Shown here one piece after another: positions 1 through 6,512 of a stretch of DNA of 15,889 bases. The notes beneath the pieces are model-generated. The model had not been told where the DNA came from, did no database searches, and saw nothing but the letters and a program-made list of their open reading frames with translations. The DNA comes from an uncultured Prevotella sp. (GTDB lineage: Bacteria; Bacteroidota; Bacteroidia; Bacteroidales; Bacteroidaceae), in NCBI GenBank assembly GCA_900554545.1, contig USHW01000049.1, forward strand, positions 1-15,889, given 5' to 3'. Position 1 is the stretch's first letter; each line of letters starts with the position of its first letter. Both the position numbers and the translations under genes were made by a program.

Positions 1-9
1 GACTTATAA

Positions 10-750
10 AAAAGATTAACAACAAACTATGCACTTAGTTGCGGAATTAAGGTTTCTGAAGCCGGTAGCGGAACAGAGACGACGGCCTTCACCATAACCG
101 CCGACAACGAGACGGGCCGGAGCGGAGCCGTGCTGGCATACGCAGGCGGTGCTGTCAACGGATATGAGGCGGCAGAGGACGTGCAGCTGATGCGCAACCT
201 GCTCGGCAACAACGCCAACGAGCTGTCTGTCTACACCGTGGCAGGCGACAAGGCGGTCAGCGTAAACCGCGTTAAGGACTTGCAGCAGATACCGCTCGGC
301 GTGTTCGCTGCCGACGGCGATGTAACCACGCTGACGTTCACAGGCGTTGAGGCTCTGCTCGAACCGTCGCTCTATGACGCCGAGACGGGCACTGACACGC
401 CGCTCACCGAGGGCATGACGATAAGCGTTGACGGTTCGTCGCACGGCCGTTACTTCATCCGAGCCAAGGGCGCAGGTTCAGGTTCTGACGGCTCTACGGG
501 CGTAACCGATGTTACGGGCGGCGGCAACGACGTGAGTGTTTATTCGGTTGAGCCGTGCCAGGTAGTAGTGTCTTCGGGCGCGGAGCTTATGGAGGTAGGC
601 GTTTATTCGGTTGGCGGCTCTCTGCTCAAGCGTGAGAGCGTAGGCGGCGGAAGCACGTCATGCAAGCTATACGGCGTTGACAGCGGCGTGGCTGTTGTGC
701 GCGTTGTTACAGCCGACGGTACGTTTACCCGCAAGATAACTGTCAGGTAA
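10..750 (+). CDS. C-terminal part of a secreted surface protein with a T9SS-like sorting tail (5' incomplete)
   Basis: Frame 1 is open from position 10 to the TAA at 748-750. A GTG at 130 is the first possible start, but the frame reads as coherent protein upstream of it (TETTAFTITADNETGRSG), so the GTG is probably internal. The protein is rich in Gly, Ser, Thr and Val, with short beta-strand-like repeats. A linker (GSGSDGSTGVTDVTGGG) precedes the last ~75 residues, which have two VYSV strands and end in GVAVVRVVTADGTFTRKITVR-type sequence. That resembles the C-terminal beta-sandwich sorting domain used by the Bacteroidetes type IX secretion system, so export to the cell surface is likely. 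The functional domains lie outside the window. No start codon exists between 10 and 130 and a TAA sits at 7-9, so this is either a gene cut by a faulty contig end or a decayed 3' fragment. Confidence 0.65.
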   Translation, partial: KRLTTNYALSCGIKVSEAGSGTETTAFTITADNETGRSGAVLAYAGGAVNGYEAAEDVQLMRNLLGNNANELSVYTVAGDKAVSVNRVKDLQQIPLGVFAADGDVTTLTFTGVEALLEPSLYDAETGTDTPLTEGMTISVDGSSHGRYFIRAKGAGSGSDGSTGVTDVTGGGNDVSVYSVEPCQVVVSSGAELMEVGVYSVGGSLLKRESVGGGSTSCKLYGVDSGVAVVRVVTADGTFTRKITVR

Positions 751-1102
751 AAAGATTGTATGGCGTCCGCCTGCGGCGCTTGGCCACGGCAAATGCCGTG
801 GCAGGCGTCAGGCGCGGACGGTGCAGCCAACAGGCTGACAGCCAGGAAGTTGGCTGAGGTATGGCAAAAGGCGGCGTTTCGCATTGCGAAATGCCGCCTT
901 TTATGTTGTGAAACGCGGCCTTTTGCGCTGCGTTTTGCCGTGTTTTGCTTTTCTTGCGTCAGCCGGCTTGCGGCTTGACGGCCGTATTCTCCGGCCAAGT
1001 CTTTTGCGCAGAGCCGGTGTGCGGATGCCATTTGCGTTGTTTTTTTGCCGTTAAAGGGCACAAAAAAGGTGGGCAGATGTGTGTAAATTCGTAATAAAAA
1101 TG
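751..1102. other. Palindrome-rich gap with no gene
   Basis: I see no credible gene here. The gap holds several inverted repeats. A perfect 8-bp stem GCCACGGC/GCCGTGGC (783-790 with 795-802, loop AAAT) sits inside partly complementary outer arms near 763 and 820. Another 8-bp pair, CAGCCAAC/GTTGGCTG, follows, then the AAAAGGCGGC hairpin listed separately. ORFs that cross this gap on either strand follow the palindromes and show no family features. Confidence 0.6.
866..902 (+). terminator. AAAAGGCGGC hairpin, probable terminator of the upstream gene
   Basis: Arms 866-882 and 886-902 form a 17-bp stem around a 3-nt ATT loop. The only non-Watson-Crick position is a G:U wobble when read on the + strand, and the right arm ends in TTTT. 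The GGCGGC core and the GCATTG centre recur in hairpins at 9268-9352 and 11575-11657, so this is also a member of a dispersed repeat family. Confidence 0.6.
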
Positions 1103-1110
1103 TAACTTTG
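1103..1110 (+). promoter_or_regulatory. Bacteroidetes -7 promoter box for the CDP-alcohol phosphatidyltransferase gene
   Basis: TAACTTTG matches the TAnnTTTG -7 consensus and lies 29 nt before the ATG at 1140. No convincing TTTG is found 19-21 nt upstream, so the -33 element is weak or absent. The 15-mer GTAACTTTGCAGCCG (1102-1116) recurs exactly on the - strand at 10685-10671, upstream of the acyltransferase gene. Confidence 0.55.
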
Positions 1111-1139
1111 CAGCCGAATTTCGAGTTTTTATCATAACC

Positions 1140-1835
1140 ATGGGAAAGGAAACTTCGCAAAGGATACAGACTTCAATCCTCAACGCGGCGGAAAAGAAAG
1201 TGCTTGTATGGATGGCCGAAAGACTGCCGCAGTGGGTGACATCCGATATGCTGACATTCCTCGGAGTGGCCGGAGCGGTGATATGCGCCGTGGGCTTCGT
1301 CCTGGGCAATTATGACGTGGAATGGCTTTGGCTGTCGTCGCTGGGCCTTGTCGTAAACTGGTTTGGCGACAGCCTTGGCGGCACGCTGGCGCGCGTGCGG
1401 AAAACGCAGCGCCCCGTGTACGGCTTCTTCATCGACCATACGCTTGACGCCGTGACGCTGTGCATAATGTGCATAGGAGCCGGATTGTCGCCGATGCTGA
1501 GGTTCGATGTGGCAATGCTGGTGCTGGCCGGTTATCTGTGCTTGTCGATATATACTTATATCGGCGCGATACTGAAAGGCGAGTTCCGCCTGACCTACAG
1601 CAGTTTCGGCCCTACGGAGTTCCGTCTCGTCGTGATTTTAATCAACACCCTTTACATGTACACGTCGTGGGCTGACGACCGTTATTCGCTCTACGGCTAC
1701 GAGTTCGGCGTGTTTGATGCCGTGGGATTTGTCATAGCGGTGCTGCTTTTCGTGATGTACCTTATACAGTTCTTCAAGGACAAGAAGGAGCTTGCACTGA
1801 AAGACCCGTTGAAAATAATGAAAAATGAAAAATGA
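1140..1835 (+). CDS. CDP-alcohol phosphatidyltransferase family membrane protein with altered catalytic motif
   Basis: This 231-residue protein has about six hydrophobic segments. The family joins a CDP-activated lipid or alcohol to an alcohol or phosphate acceptor at the cytoplasmic membrane. The signature DxxDGxxAR(x8-9)GxxxDxxxD is seen from D77 as DSLGGTLAR, then G95, D99 and D103. The second Asp of the signature is Gly80 (codon GGC at 1377-1379), although the rest of the motif is intact. That Asp normally helps bind the catalytic metals, so activity is uncertain. The ATG at 1140 is the first in frame and follows a -7 box. The last residues (MKNEK) and the stop are encoded by the tandem heptamers that start at 1818. 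A GtrA-like gene follows in the same direction, suggesting lipid-linked glycan or head-group synthesis. The exact substrate cannot be told; no inositol-phosphate synthase gene, which would hint at inositol lipids, lies nearby. Confidence 0.85.
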   Translation: MGKETSQRIQTSILNAAEKKVLVWMAERLPQWVTSDMLTFLGVAGAVICAVGFVLGNYDVEWLWLSSLGLVVNWFGDSLGGTLARVRKTQRPVYGFFIDHTLDAVTLCIMCIGAGLSPMLRFDVAMLVLAGYLCLSIYTYIGAILKGEFRLTYSSFGPTEFRLVVILINTLYMYTSWADDRYSLYGYEFGVFDAVGFVIAVLLFVMYLIQFFKDKKELALKDPLKIMKNEK

Positions 1836-1991
1836 ATAATGAATAATGAATAATTAGAAATGAATAATGCGCAATTAATTCTTCAGTCTTAATTCTTCAT
1901 TTTTCATTCTTCATTCTTCATTCTTCATTTTTCATTTTTCATTTTTCATTTTTCATTCTTCATTTTTCATTCTTCATTTTTCATTCTTCAT
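1818..1991. repeat. Tandem heptamer array in inverted orientation (ATGAAWA ... TYTTCAT)
   Basis: Positions 1818-1852 hold five copies of a 7-nt word ATGAAAA/ATGAATA. Positions 1901-1991 hold thirteen uninterrupted copies of the complementary-type word TTTTCAT/TCTTCAT (91 nt). The two blocks can pair into a long imperfect hairpin. The stop codon of the upstream gene (1833-1835) lies in the third left-arm copy, and the right-arm array ends 11 nt before the GtrA-like start codon at 2003. Confidence 0.85.
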
Positions 1992-2002
1992 TTTAATAAA
2001 AA

Positions 2003-2428
2003 ATGCTTCGCTATATAGAGTTTGTGGTAAGTAGGCTGTTCGGCACCGGCGTTGACACGTTCGTGCTGTGGCTGTGTTCCACGTATGTGTTCGATACATA
2101 CTGGGGCGATTATATCGTGTCGCCGGTAATATCGTTCGAGTTCGCGGTGTTGAGCAATTTCCTTTGCTCGTACTGCTGGATATGGAAGAGCCGCATAGAG
2201 AACCGCTGCGCAGCCGACTTCTGCCGCCGTTTCGTTGTGTTCAACATCTCGTCGGCGTTGGGCTTTTTGGTGAAAATGCTTTTCCTGCTGCTGTTCGAGC
2301 GCATTTTCGGCTGGACGGTGGTGTGGTGCAACCTTGCGGCGCTGCTTATTTCGGGACTTTTCAACTATTTCCTTGCCGAGACGGTTGTGTTCGGTAAGAA
2401 AGCGATATTCTCAAAGGTTAAGAATTAA
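2003..2428 (+). CDS. GtrA-like four-helix membrane protein
   Basis: This 141-residue protein has four predicted membrane helices. The N-terminal pattern (IEFVVSRLFGTGVDTFVLWL), a polar loop with CSYCWIWKSR and the C-terminal LISGLFNYFLAETVVF match the GtrA family. These proteins are proposed to move polyprenyl-phosphate-linked sugars across the cytoplasmic membrane or to anchor glycosyltransferases. The length is typical. Start ATG 2003 follows an A-rich stretch with no Shine-Dalgarno site, normal for this phylum. It sits between a CDP-alcohol transferase gene and a glycosyltransferase fusion gene, which fits work on a lipid-linked glycan. The heptamer array directly upstream could affect its expression by changing length. 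Confidence 0.82.
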   Translation: MLRYIEFVVSRLFGTGVDTFVLWLCSTYVFDTYWGDYIVSPVISFEFAVLSNFLCSYCWIWKSRIENRCAADFCRRFVVFNISSALGFLVKMLFLLLFERIFGWTVVWCNLAALLISGLFNYFLAETVVFGKKAIFSKVKN

Positions 2429-2433
2429 GTTGT

Positions 2434-2529
2434 AGGAGTTAAAGAAGTTATAGAAGTTAAAGCCGAATGCTTTGCTGTAAACATTTTGTAAGGCATTCGG
2501 CTTTAACTTCTATAACTTCTCTAACTCCT
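2434..2529. repeat. Long inverted repeat of 9-nt words (GTTAWAGAA)
   Basis: Arms 2434-2470 and 2493-2529 are complementary over 37 bp with one mismatch, around a 22-nt loop. The left arm reads as consecutive 9-mers GTTAAAGAA, GTTATAGAA, GTTAAAGCC (2438-2464). The right arm is the complementary series, with one extra unit beyond it to 2534. It could act as a terminator or mRNA-stabilising hairpin between the GtrA-like gene and the promoter at 2551. Confidence 0.85.
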
Positions 2530-2550
2530 TTAACTTCCTTACCAAATTAT

Positions 2551-2581
2551 TTTGCATTTCGCTCGGCTTGCACTATCTTTG
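2551..2581 (+). promoter_or_regulatory. Promoter of the GT2/SpoIID fusion gene
   Basis: TTTG at 2551-2554 and TATCTTTG at 2574-2581 are separated by 19 nt, a near-ideal Bacteroidetes sigma-ABfr promoter. Transcription would start near 2588, about 17 nt before the ATG at 2605. The fusion gene can therefore be transcribed independently of the two genes upstream. Confidence 0.75.
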
Positions 2582-2604
2582 CAGAGTGAAGAAACATCAT
2601 TGAA

Positions 2605-5600
2605 ATGAGAGGAACTATAGACTGTTTTCTGCCATGCGGTGACTATGCCTCGGTGGAAAATTTGCTGCGGCAGCTGTGCGGCAGCCGCATGATAGGCCAT
2701 ATCAACCTGCTTGTTACGCGTGCTTTTGCAATGGCCAATGCCGTGCCCGAAGGTTGTTCGTTTATCGTCGTTGACGGCCTGCACTCGGCTTCGGCAATGC
2801 GTGCCATAGCCGAAAGCGTGACGGCCGACTATGCCATGCTGTTCTTGAAGGACGTTCCCGTCAGCCTTGGACAGTATGCCATTCTGCGCATGATGAGGGC
2901 CGCCGTAGACATGGACGCGGCCTTGGTGTATTCAGACCGTTGGACGGTGAGCGGCGGAGAGAAAGAACCCCATCCCGTGATTGACTGGCAGGAAGGCAGC
3001 CTGCGCAATGATTTCGACTTCGGCTCGGTTGTCATGGTTGACGCGCGACTGCTGCATTCGTTTGCAGGAAGTACAGAAGAGACTGATTACAGGTATGCCG
3101 GATGGTATGAACTCTGGCTCTATTTGAGCCGTCACGGGCGGATGTTCCATGTCAACGAGCTGCTTTATACGGAGGAAGAACGCGACACAAGGGCGAGCGG
3201 CGTGAGGCAGTTTGACTATGTAAACCCTGCCAACCGCGACGTGCAGGTGGAAATGGAACAGGCCGTAACGGCACACCTGAAAGCTGTCGGGGCGTTGGTT
3301 GACACGTCTTATTATGCCGAACCAGATTTTGACGAACAGGATTTCGACGTCGAGGCTACTGTGGTAATTCCGGTGCGCAACCGCGAGAAGACAATCTGTG
3401 ACGCCGTTGACAGCGCGCTGTCGCAGGAGACTTCGTTCAAGTTTAACGTGATTGTGGTTGACAACCACTCGACGGACAACACAACAAAGCTGCTCGACGG
3501 CTATGCGGACGAGCGGCTGATACATATCATCCCGGGGCGTACCGACCTCGGCATAGGCGGCTGCTGGAACGTGGCCGTTGACGATTCGCGTTGCGGACGT
3601 TTTGCCGTACAGCTCGACAGTGACGACCTTTATTCGTCGCCCAAAACGCTGCAAACCATCGTGGACGCATTCTATGAACAGCGCGCCGCAATGATAGTGG
3701 GCAGCTACAGGATGTGCGACTTCAACCTGAACACGCTGCCTCCCGGGCTTATAAGCCATGCGGAGTGGACTGACCGGAACGGATGCAACAACGCATTGCG
3801 CATCAACGGCCTTGGCGCGCCGCGTGCTTTTTTCACTCCTTTATTGCGTCAGGTGCGCTTCCCGAATACAAGTTACGGCGAGGATTATGCCATCGGACTG
3901 GCCTTCAGCCGGAGGTTCAGGCTCGGGCGCATCTTCACCGAACTGTACCTTTGCCGCCGTTGGGACGGCAACAGCGACGCTGCACTTAGCGTGGAGAAGG
4001 AAAACGCCAACAATTTATATAAGGACAGGCTGCGCACCATGGAGCTTATGGCGCGCAAGAAGATGAACGCCGGCGAGGAAATGGTTTTGGAGGACAACTC
4101 GCTGATGCGCTTTTTCAACCGCCAGTTAGAGACATGGGACATGGCGCGCCGCAACTTCCGCGACTTGCACGACGTGCAGGAACGCGGTCTTGCCGTAGGC
4201 GGAAACAACATCGTCTTGCAATTCAACCCTGCAAGGATGGTGTCTACCGGCGCTTCGGTTGACAAGGATACGATAAGCCGCAGGCCGTGTTTCCTGTGCG
4301 GCGTGAACAGACCCGGAGAGCAGATGGTGAAGCATCTGGACGACAAGTTCGAGATGCTTGTCAACCCGTTCCCCATAATGCCGGTACATTTCACTATACC
4401 GTTGCGCTCGCACCGGCCGCAATGCATATTGGATTATTACACGGAAATACACCGCATGCTTCAGCGTTTCCCGGACTTGACGGTGTTTTACAATGGCCCG
4501 GAATGCGGCGCTTCGGCTCCCGACCACATGCACTTCCAGGCATTTTTGCAGGGATACTTGCCCTTGCAGGCAGCATGGGGCAGGCTGCAACGTGAGCTTA
4601 CGGTGGTTTATTCGCTTGACAACGGCGATGACATCTCGGTTGTCAACGGATGGGTTTGCCCCGCGATTCTTGTCAGAAGCCACAATATCGACAACAACAT
4701 GGCTCTGTTCCGCCGTGTCTATGACGCTTTGCCACGGCATGACGGCTCGTCGGAGCCTATGATGAACGTCATCAGCCGCATTGTGGGCGGCGTGTGCCAG
4801 ACGGTTGTGTTCCCGCGTGCAAAGCACCGTCCCGACTGCTATTATGGCCGGCAGGGCGACAAGTTCCTTGTCAGCCCCGGTGCGCTTGACATGGCTGGTC
4901 TTGTCATTACGCCGCGTAAGGAGGACTTTGAGCGCCTCACACCGCAACAGGTGGCCGGCATATTGTGTGAAGTTGCCGTTGACGAAACGTCGATGCTGGA
5001 TGTCGTAGGCAAGATAAAGAGTTCGCAGCAGTCATTGATTGCTGATAAAAGTTTCCTTGGCAGGGGATGCGAGCCTCATGTCCAGGTAGGCATTTTGAGT
5101 TCGGAGAAGATACATTTCGTGCTCAACGGTGATTATGTGGCCAAGGGCGAAGTCATTACAGGCAGCCAGGAAGTAGAGTTTTCAGAAGGTGGAATATTGT
5201 GGAACGGCAGCCTTTACCGCGAGCTGACGTTCTCGCCGGACAGTCCGGGAGCGTCGTTCTCGCTCGACGGGGTCACCATCGGGGTGAACTTCCACTGGCA
5301 ACGGCAGGAGACAGAGACTTTCCTGGGCACGCTGAAACTTGTTGTAGAGGCAGACAAGGTTTGCGTGATAAACTGTATTCCGGTTGAAGATTACTTGGTA
5401 AGCGTGATTTCAAGCGAGATGAAGGCAACCTCGTCGCTTGAATTTCTCAAGGCACATTCCGTCATATCGCGGAGCTGGCTGTTGGCGCAAATCAAGCGCA
5501 GGCACAGGCAGGATGCAGGCGGCAGCGGCTTTTTCTCGTTCGTCAAGAAAGACGATGAGCTTATACGCTGGTACGACCGCGACGATCATACCATCTTTGA

Positions 5601-6381
5601 CGTGTGTGCCGACGACCACTGCCAGCGTTACCAAGGCATCACCAAGGCTGTCAATGCACATGTGGAGGAGGCTGTAAGGGAGACGCGCGGCCAAATCCTG
5701 ATGTATGGCGACGATATTTGCGATGCGCGTTTCAGCAAGTGTTGCGGCGGAATAACGGAAGAGTTCCAGTATTGCTGGGAAGACAATCCGCAGCCGTATC
5801 TTGTCGCTCTGAAGGACAATGACGACCAGCAGTCAGCCATGCCTGACCTTACCGACGAGGCGGAGGCCGAGCGCTGGATTCGCTCCTGCCCCGAAGCTTA
5901 TTGCAATACGGACGACAAGCGCATTCTGTCGCAGGTGCTTAACGATTACGACCAGGAGACTTCGGACTTCTACCGCTGGCGTGTTGAATATACGCAAGAG
6001 CGGCTTTCCGCGCTGGTTTATGACAAGCTGAAGATTGATTTTGGCAAAATCATCGACCTTGTGCCCGTTGAGCGCGGGCGCAGCGGACGTATATGGAAGT
6101 TGAAAATAATAGGAACAAAGCGCACGTTCACCATCGGCAAGGAGCTTGAAATACGCCGCGCGCTGAGCGATACCCACCTTTACAGCAGCGCATTCGTGGT
6201 TGACAAGCTCGGCGTTGACGGCGGAGTGCCCTCGCGTTTCGTCATCACCGGCGCAGGCTGGGGGCACGGAGTAGGGCTTTGCCAGATAGGAGCTGCTGTG
6301 ATGGGCGAGCGTGGATGCAAGTACGATGAAATACTTTTGCACTATTACCGTGGTGCGGAGATAAGGAAAATATATGGTTAA
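2605..6381 (+). CDS. Four-part fusion: GT-A-like region, GT2 glycosyltransferase, GalT/Ap4A-phosphorylase-like (DUF4922-like) domain, SpoIID domain
   Basis: This 1258-residue protein has no signal peptide or membrane helix. Residues 1-240 look like a degenerate GT-A fold without a DxD. Residues ~250-480 are a GT2 glycosyltransferase: TVVIPVRNRE at 252-261, VVDNHSTD around D286, and DSDD at 338-341. Residues ~495-800 resemble DUF4922 and the GalT/Ap4A-phosphorylase branch of the HIT superfamily, with CFLC (C562, C565) and HMHFQ (H641, H643, Q645), where H643 would be the nucleotidylated His. Residues ~823-1258 are a SpoIID domain: catalytic Glu E938 in ISSEMK, zinc-ligand-like C1001, H1005, C1006, and GWGHGVGLCQIGA from G1218. 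SpoIID proteins are lytic transglycosylases acting on stem-peptide-free peptidoglycan outside the cytoplasm, so a signal-less fusion to cytosolic enzymes is odd. The gene has its own promoter and precedes an AmpG-like gene. Domain assignments are from motifs; the substrate is unknown. Confidence 0.85.
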   Translation: MRGTIDCFLPCGDYASVENLLRQLCGSRMIGHINLLVTRAFAMANAVPEGCSFIVVDGLHSASAMRAIAESVTADYAMLFLKDVPVSLGQYAILRMMRAAVDMDAALVYSDRWTVSGGEKEPHPVIDWQEGSLRNDFDFGSVVMVDARLLHSFAGSTEETDYRYAGWYELWLYLSRHGRMFHVNELLYTEEERDTRASGVRQFDYVNPANRDVQVEMEQAVTAHLKAVGALVDTSYYAEPDFDEQDFDVEATVVIPVRNREKTICDAVDSALSQETSFKFNVIVVDNHSTDNTTKLLDGYADERLIHIIPGRTDLGIGGCWNVAVDDSRCGRFAVQLDSDDLYSSPKTLQTIVDAFYEQRAAMIVGSYRMCDFNLNTLPPGLISHAEWTDRNGCNNALRINGLGAPRAFFTPLLRQVRFPNTSYGEDYAIGLAFSRRFRLGRIFTELYLCRRWDGNSDAALSVEKENANNLYKDRLRTMELMARKKMNAGEEMVLEDNSLMRFFNRQLETWDMARRNFRDLHDVQERGLAVGGNNIVLQFNPARMVSTGASVDKDTISRRPCFLCGVNRPGEQMVKHLDDKFEMLVNPFPIMPVHFTIPLRSHRPQCILDYYTEIHRMLQRFPDLTVFYNGPECGASAPDHMHFQAFLQGYLPLQAAWGRLQRELTVVYSLDNGDDISVVNGWVCPAILVRSHNIDNNMALFRRVYDALPRHDGSSEPMMNVISRIVGGVCQTVVFPRAKHRPDCYYGRQGDKFLVSPGALDMAGLVITPRKEDFERLTPQQVAGILCEVAVDETSMLDVVGKIKSSQQSLIADKSFLGRGCEPHVQVGILSSEKIHFVLNGDYVAKGEVITGSQEVEFSEGGILWNGSLYRELTFSPDSPGASFSLDGVTIGVNFHWQRQETETFLGTLKLVVEADKVCVINCIPVEDYLVSVISSEMKATSSLEFLKAHSVISRSWLLAQIKRRHRQDAGGSGFFSFVKKDDELIRWYDRDDHTIFDVCADDHCQRYQGITKAVNAHVEEAVRETRGQILMYGDDICDARFSKCCGGITEEFQYCWEDNPQPYLVALKDNDDQQSAMPDLTDEAEAERWIRSCPEAYCNTDDKRILSQVLNDYDQETSDFYRWRVEYTQERLSALVYDKLKIDFGKIIDLVPVERGRSGRIWKLKIIGTKRTFTIGKELEIRRALSDTHLYSSAFVVDKLGVDGGVPSRFVITGAGWGHGVGLCQIGAAVMGERGCKYDEILLHYYRGAEIRKIYG

Positions 6382-6512
6382 TTCATAATTCACAATTCAT
6401 AATTCATAATTTGTCTGCGCACAGTTCTTGCCATGTAAAGCGTACTTTGACGCGCAGCAAAATTATGAATTATGAATTATGGATTATGGATTGAATTAAT
6501 TGTGAATTATGA
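6380..6512. repeat. Inverted repeat of 7-nt words (AATTCAT / ATTATGA)
   Basis: Four left-arm heptamers (AATTCAT, AATTCAC, AATTCAT, AATTCAT) run from 6380 to 6407. Four right-arm heptamers (ATTATGA twice, ATTATGG twice) run from 6462 to 6489, with degenerate copies on to 6512. An inner GC-rich pair (TGCGC 6416-6420 with GCGCA 6452-6456) lies between the two arms. The TAA of the fusion gene (6379-6381) enters the first copy, and the ATG of the next gene (6509-6511) lies in an ATTATGA copy. Confidence 0.82.

Noticed and set aside
130..132. GTG as the true start of the first gene
   Set aside because: The same frame reads as coherent protein upstream and the product has no signal peptide from this point, although the C-terminus implies secretion.
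866..902. Inverted repeats as insertion-sequence ends
   Set aside because: No transposase frame, target duplication or paired terminal repeat is visible between any two of these palindromes.
760..978. + strand open frame in the first gap
   Set aside because: It consists mostly of hairpin sequence, and its length is explained by lack of stops in GC-rich palindromes.
603..1160. - strand open frame across the first gap
   Set aside because: It runs through the 3' end of a real gene and several palindromes, and the product resembles nothing.
1818..1991. CRISPR array
   Set aside because: The units are contiguous 7-nt words with no spacers.
2932..3759. Long - strand open frame inside the fusion gene
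   Set aside because: It lies opposite well-supported GT2 coding sequence, shows no family motif and follows from the high GC of third positions.
4126..4947. Second long - strand open frame inside the fusion gene
   Set aside because: It is the complement of the GalT-like domain; the + strand has the HMHFQ and CFLC motifs and the - strand product has none.
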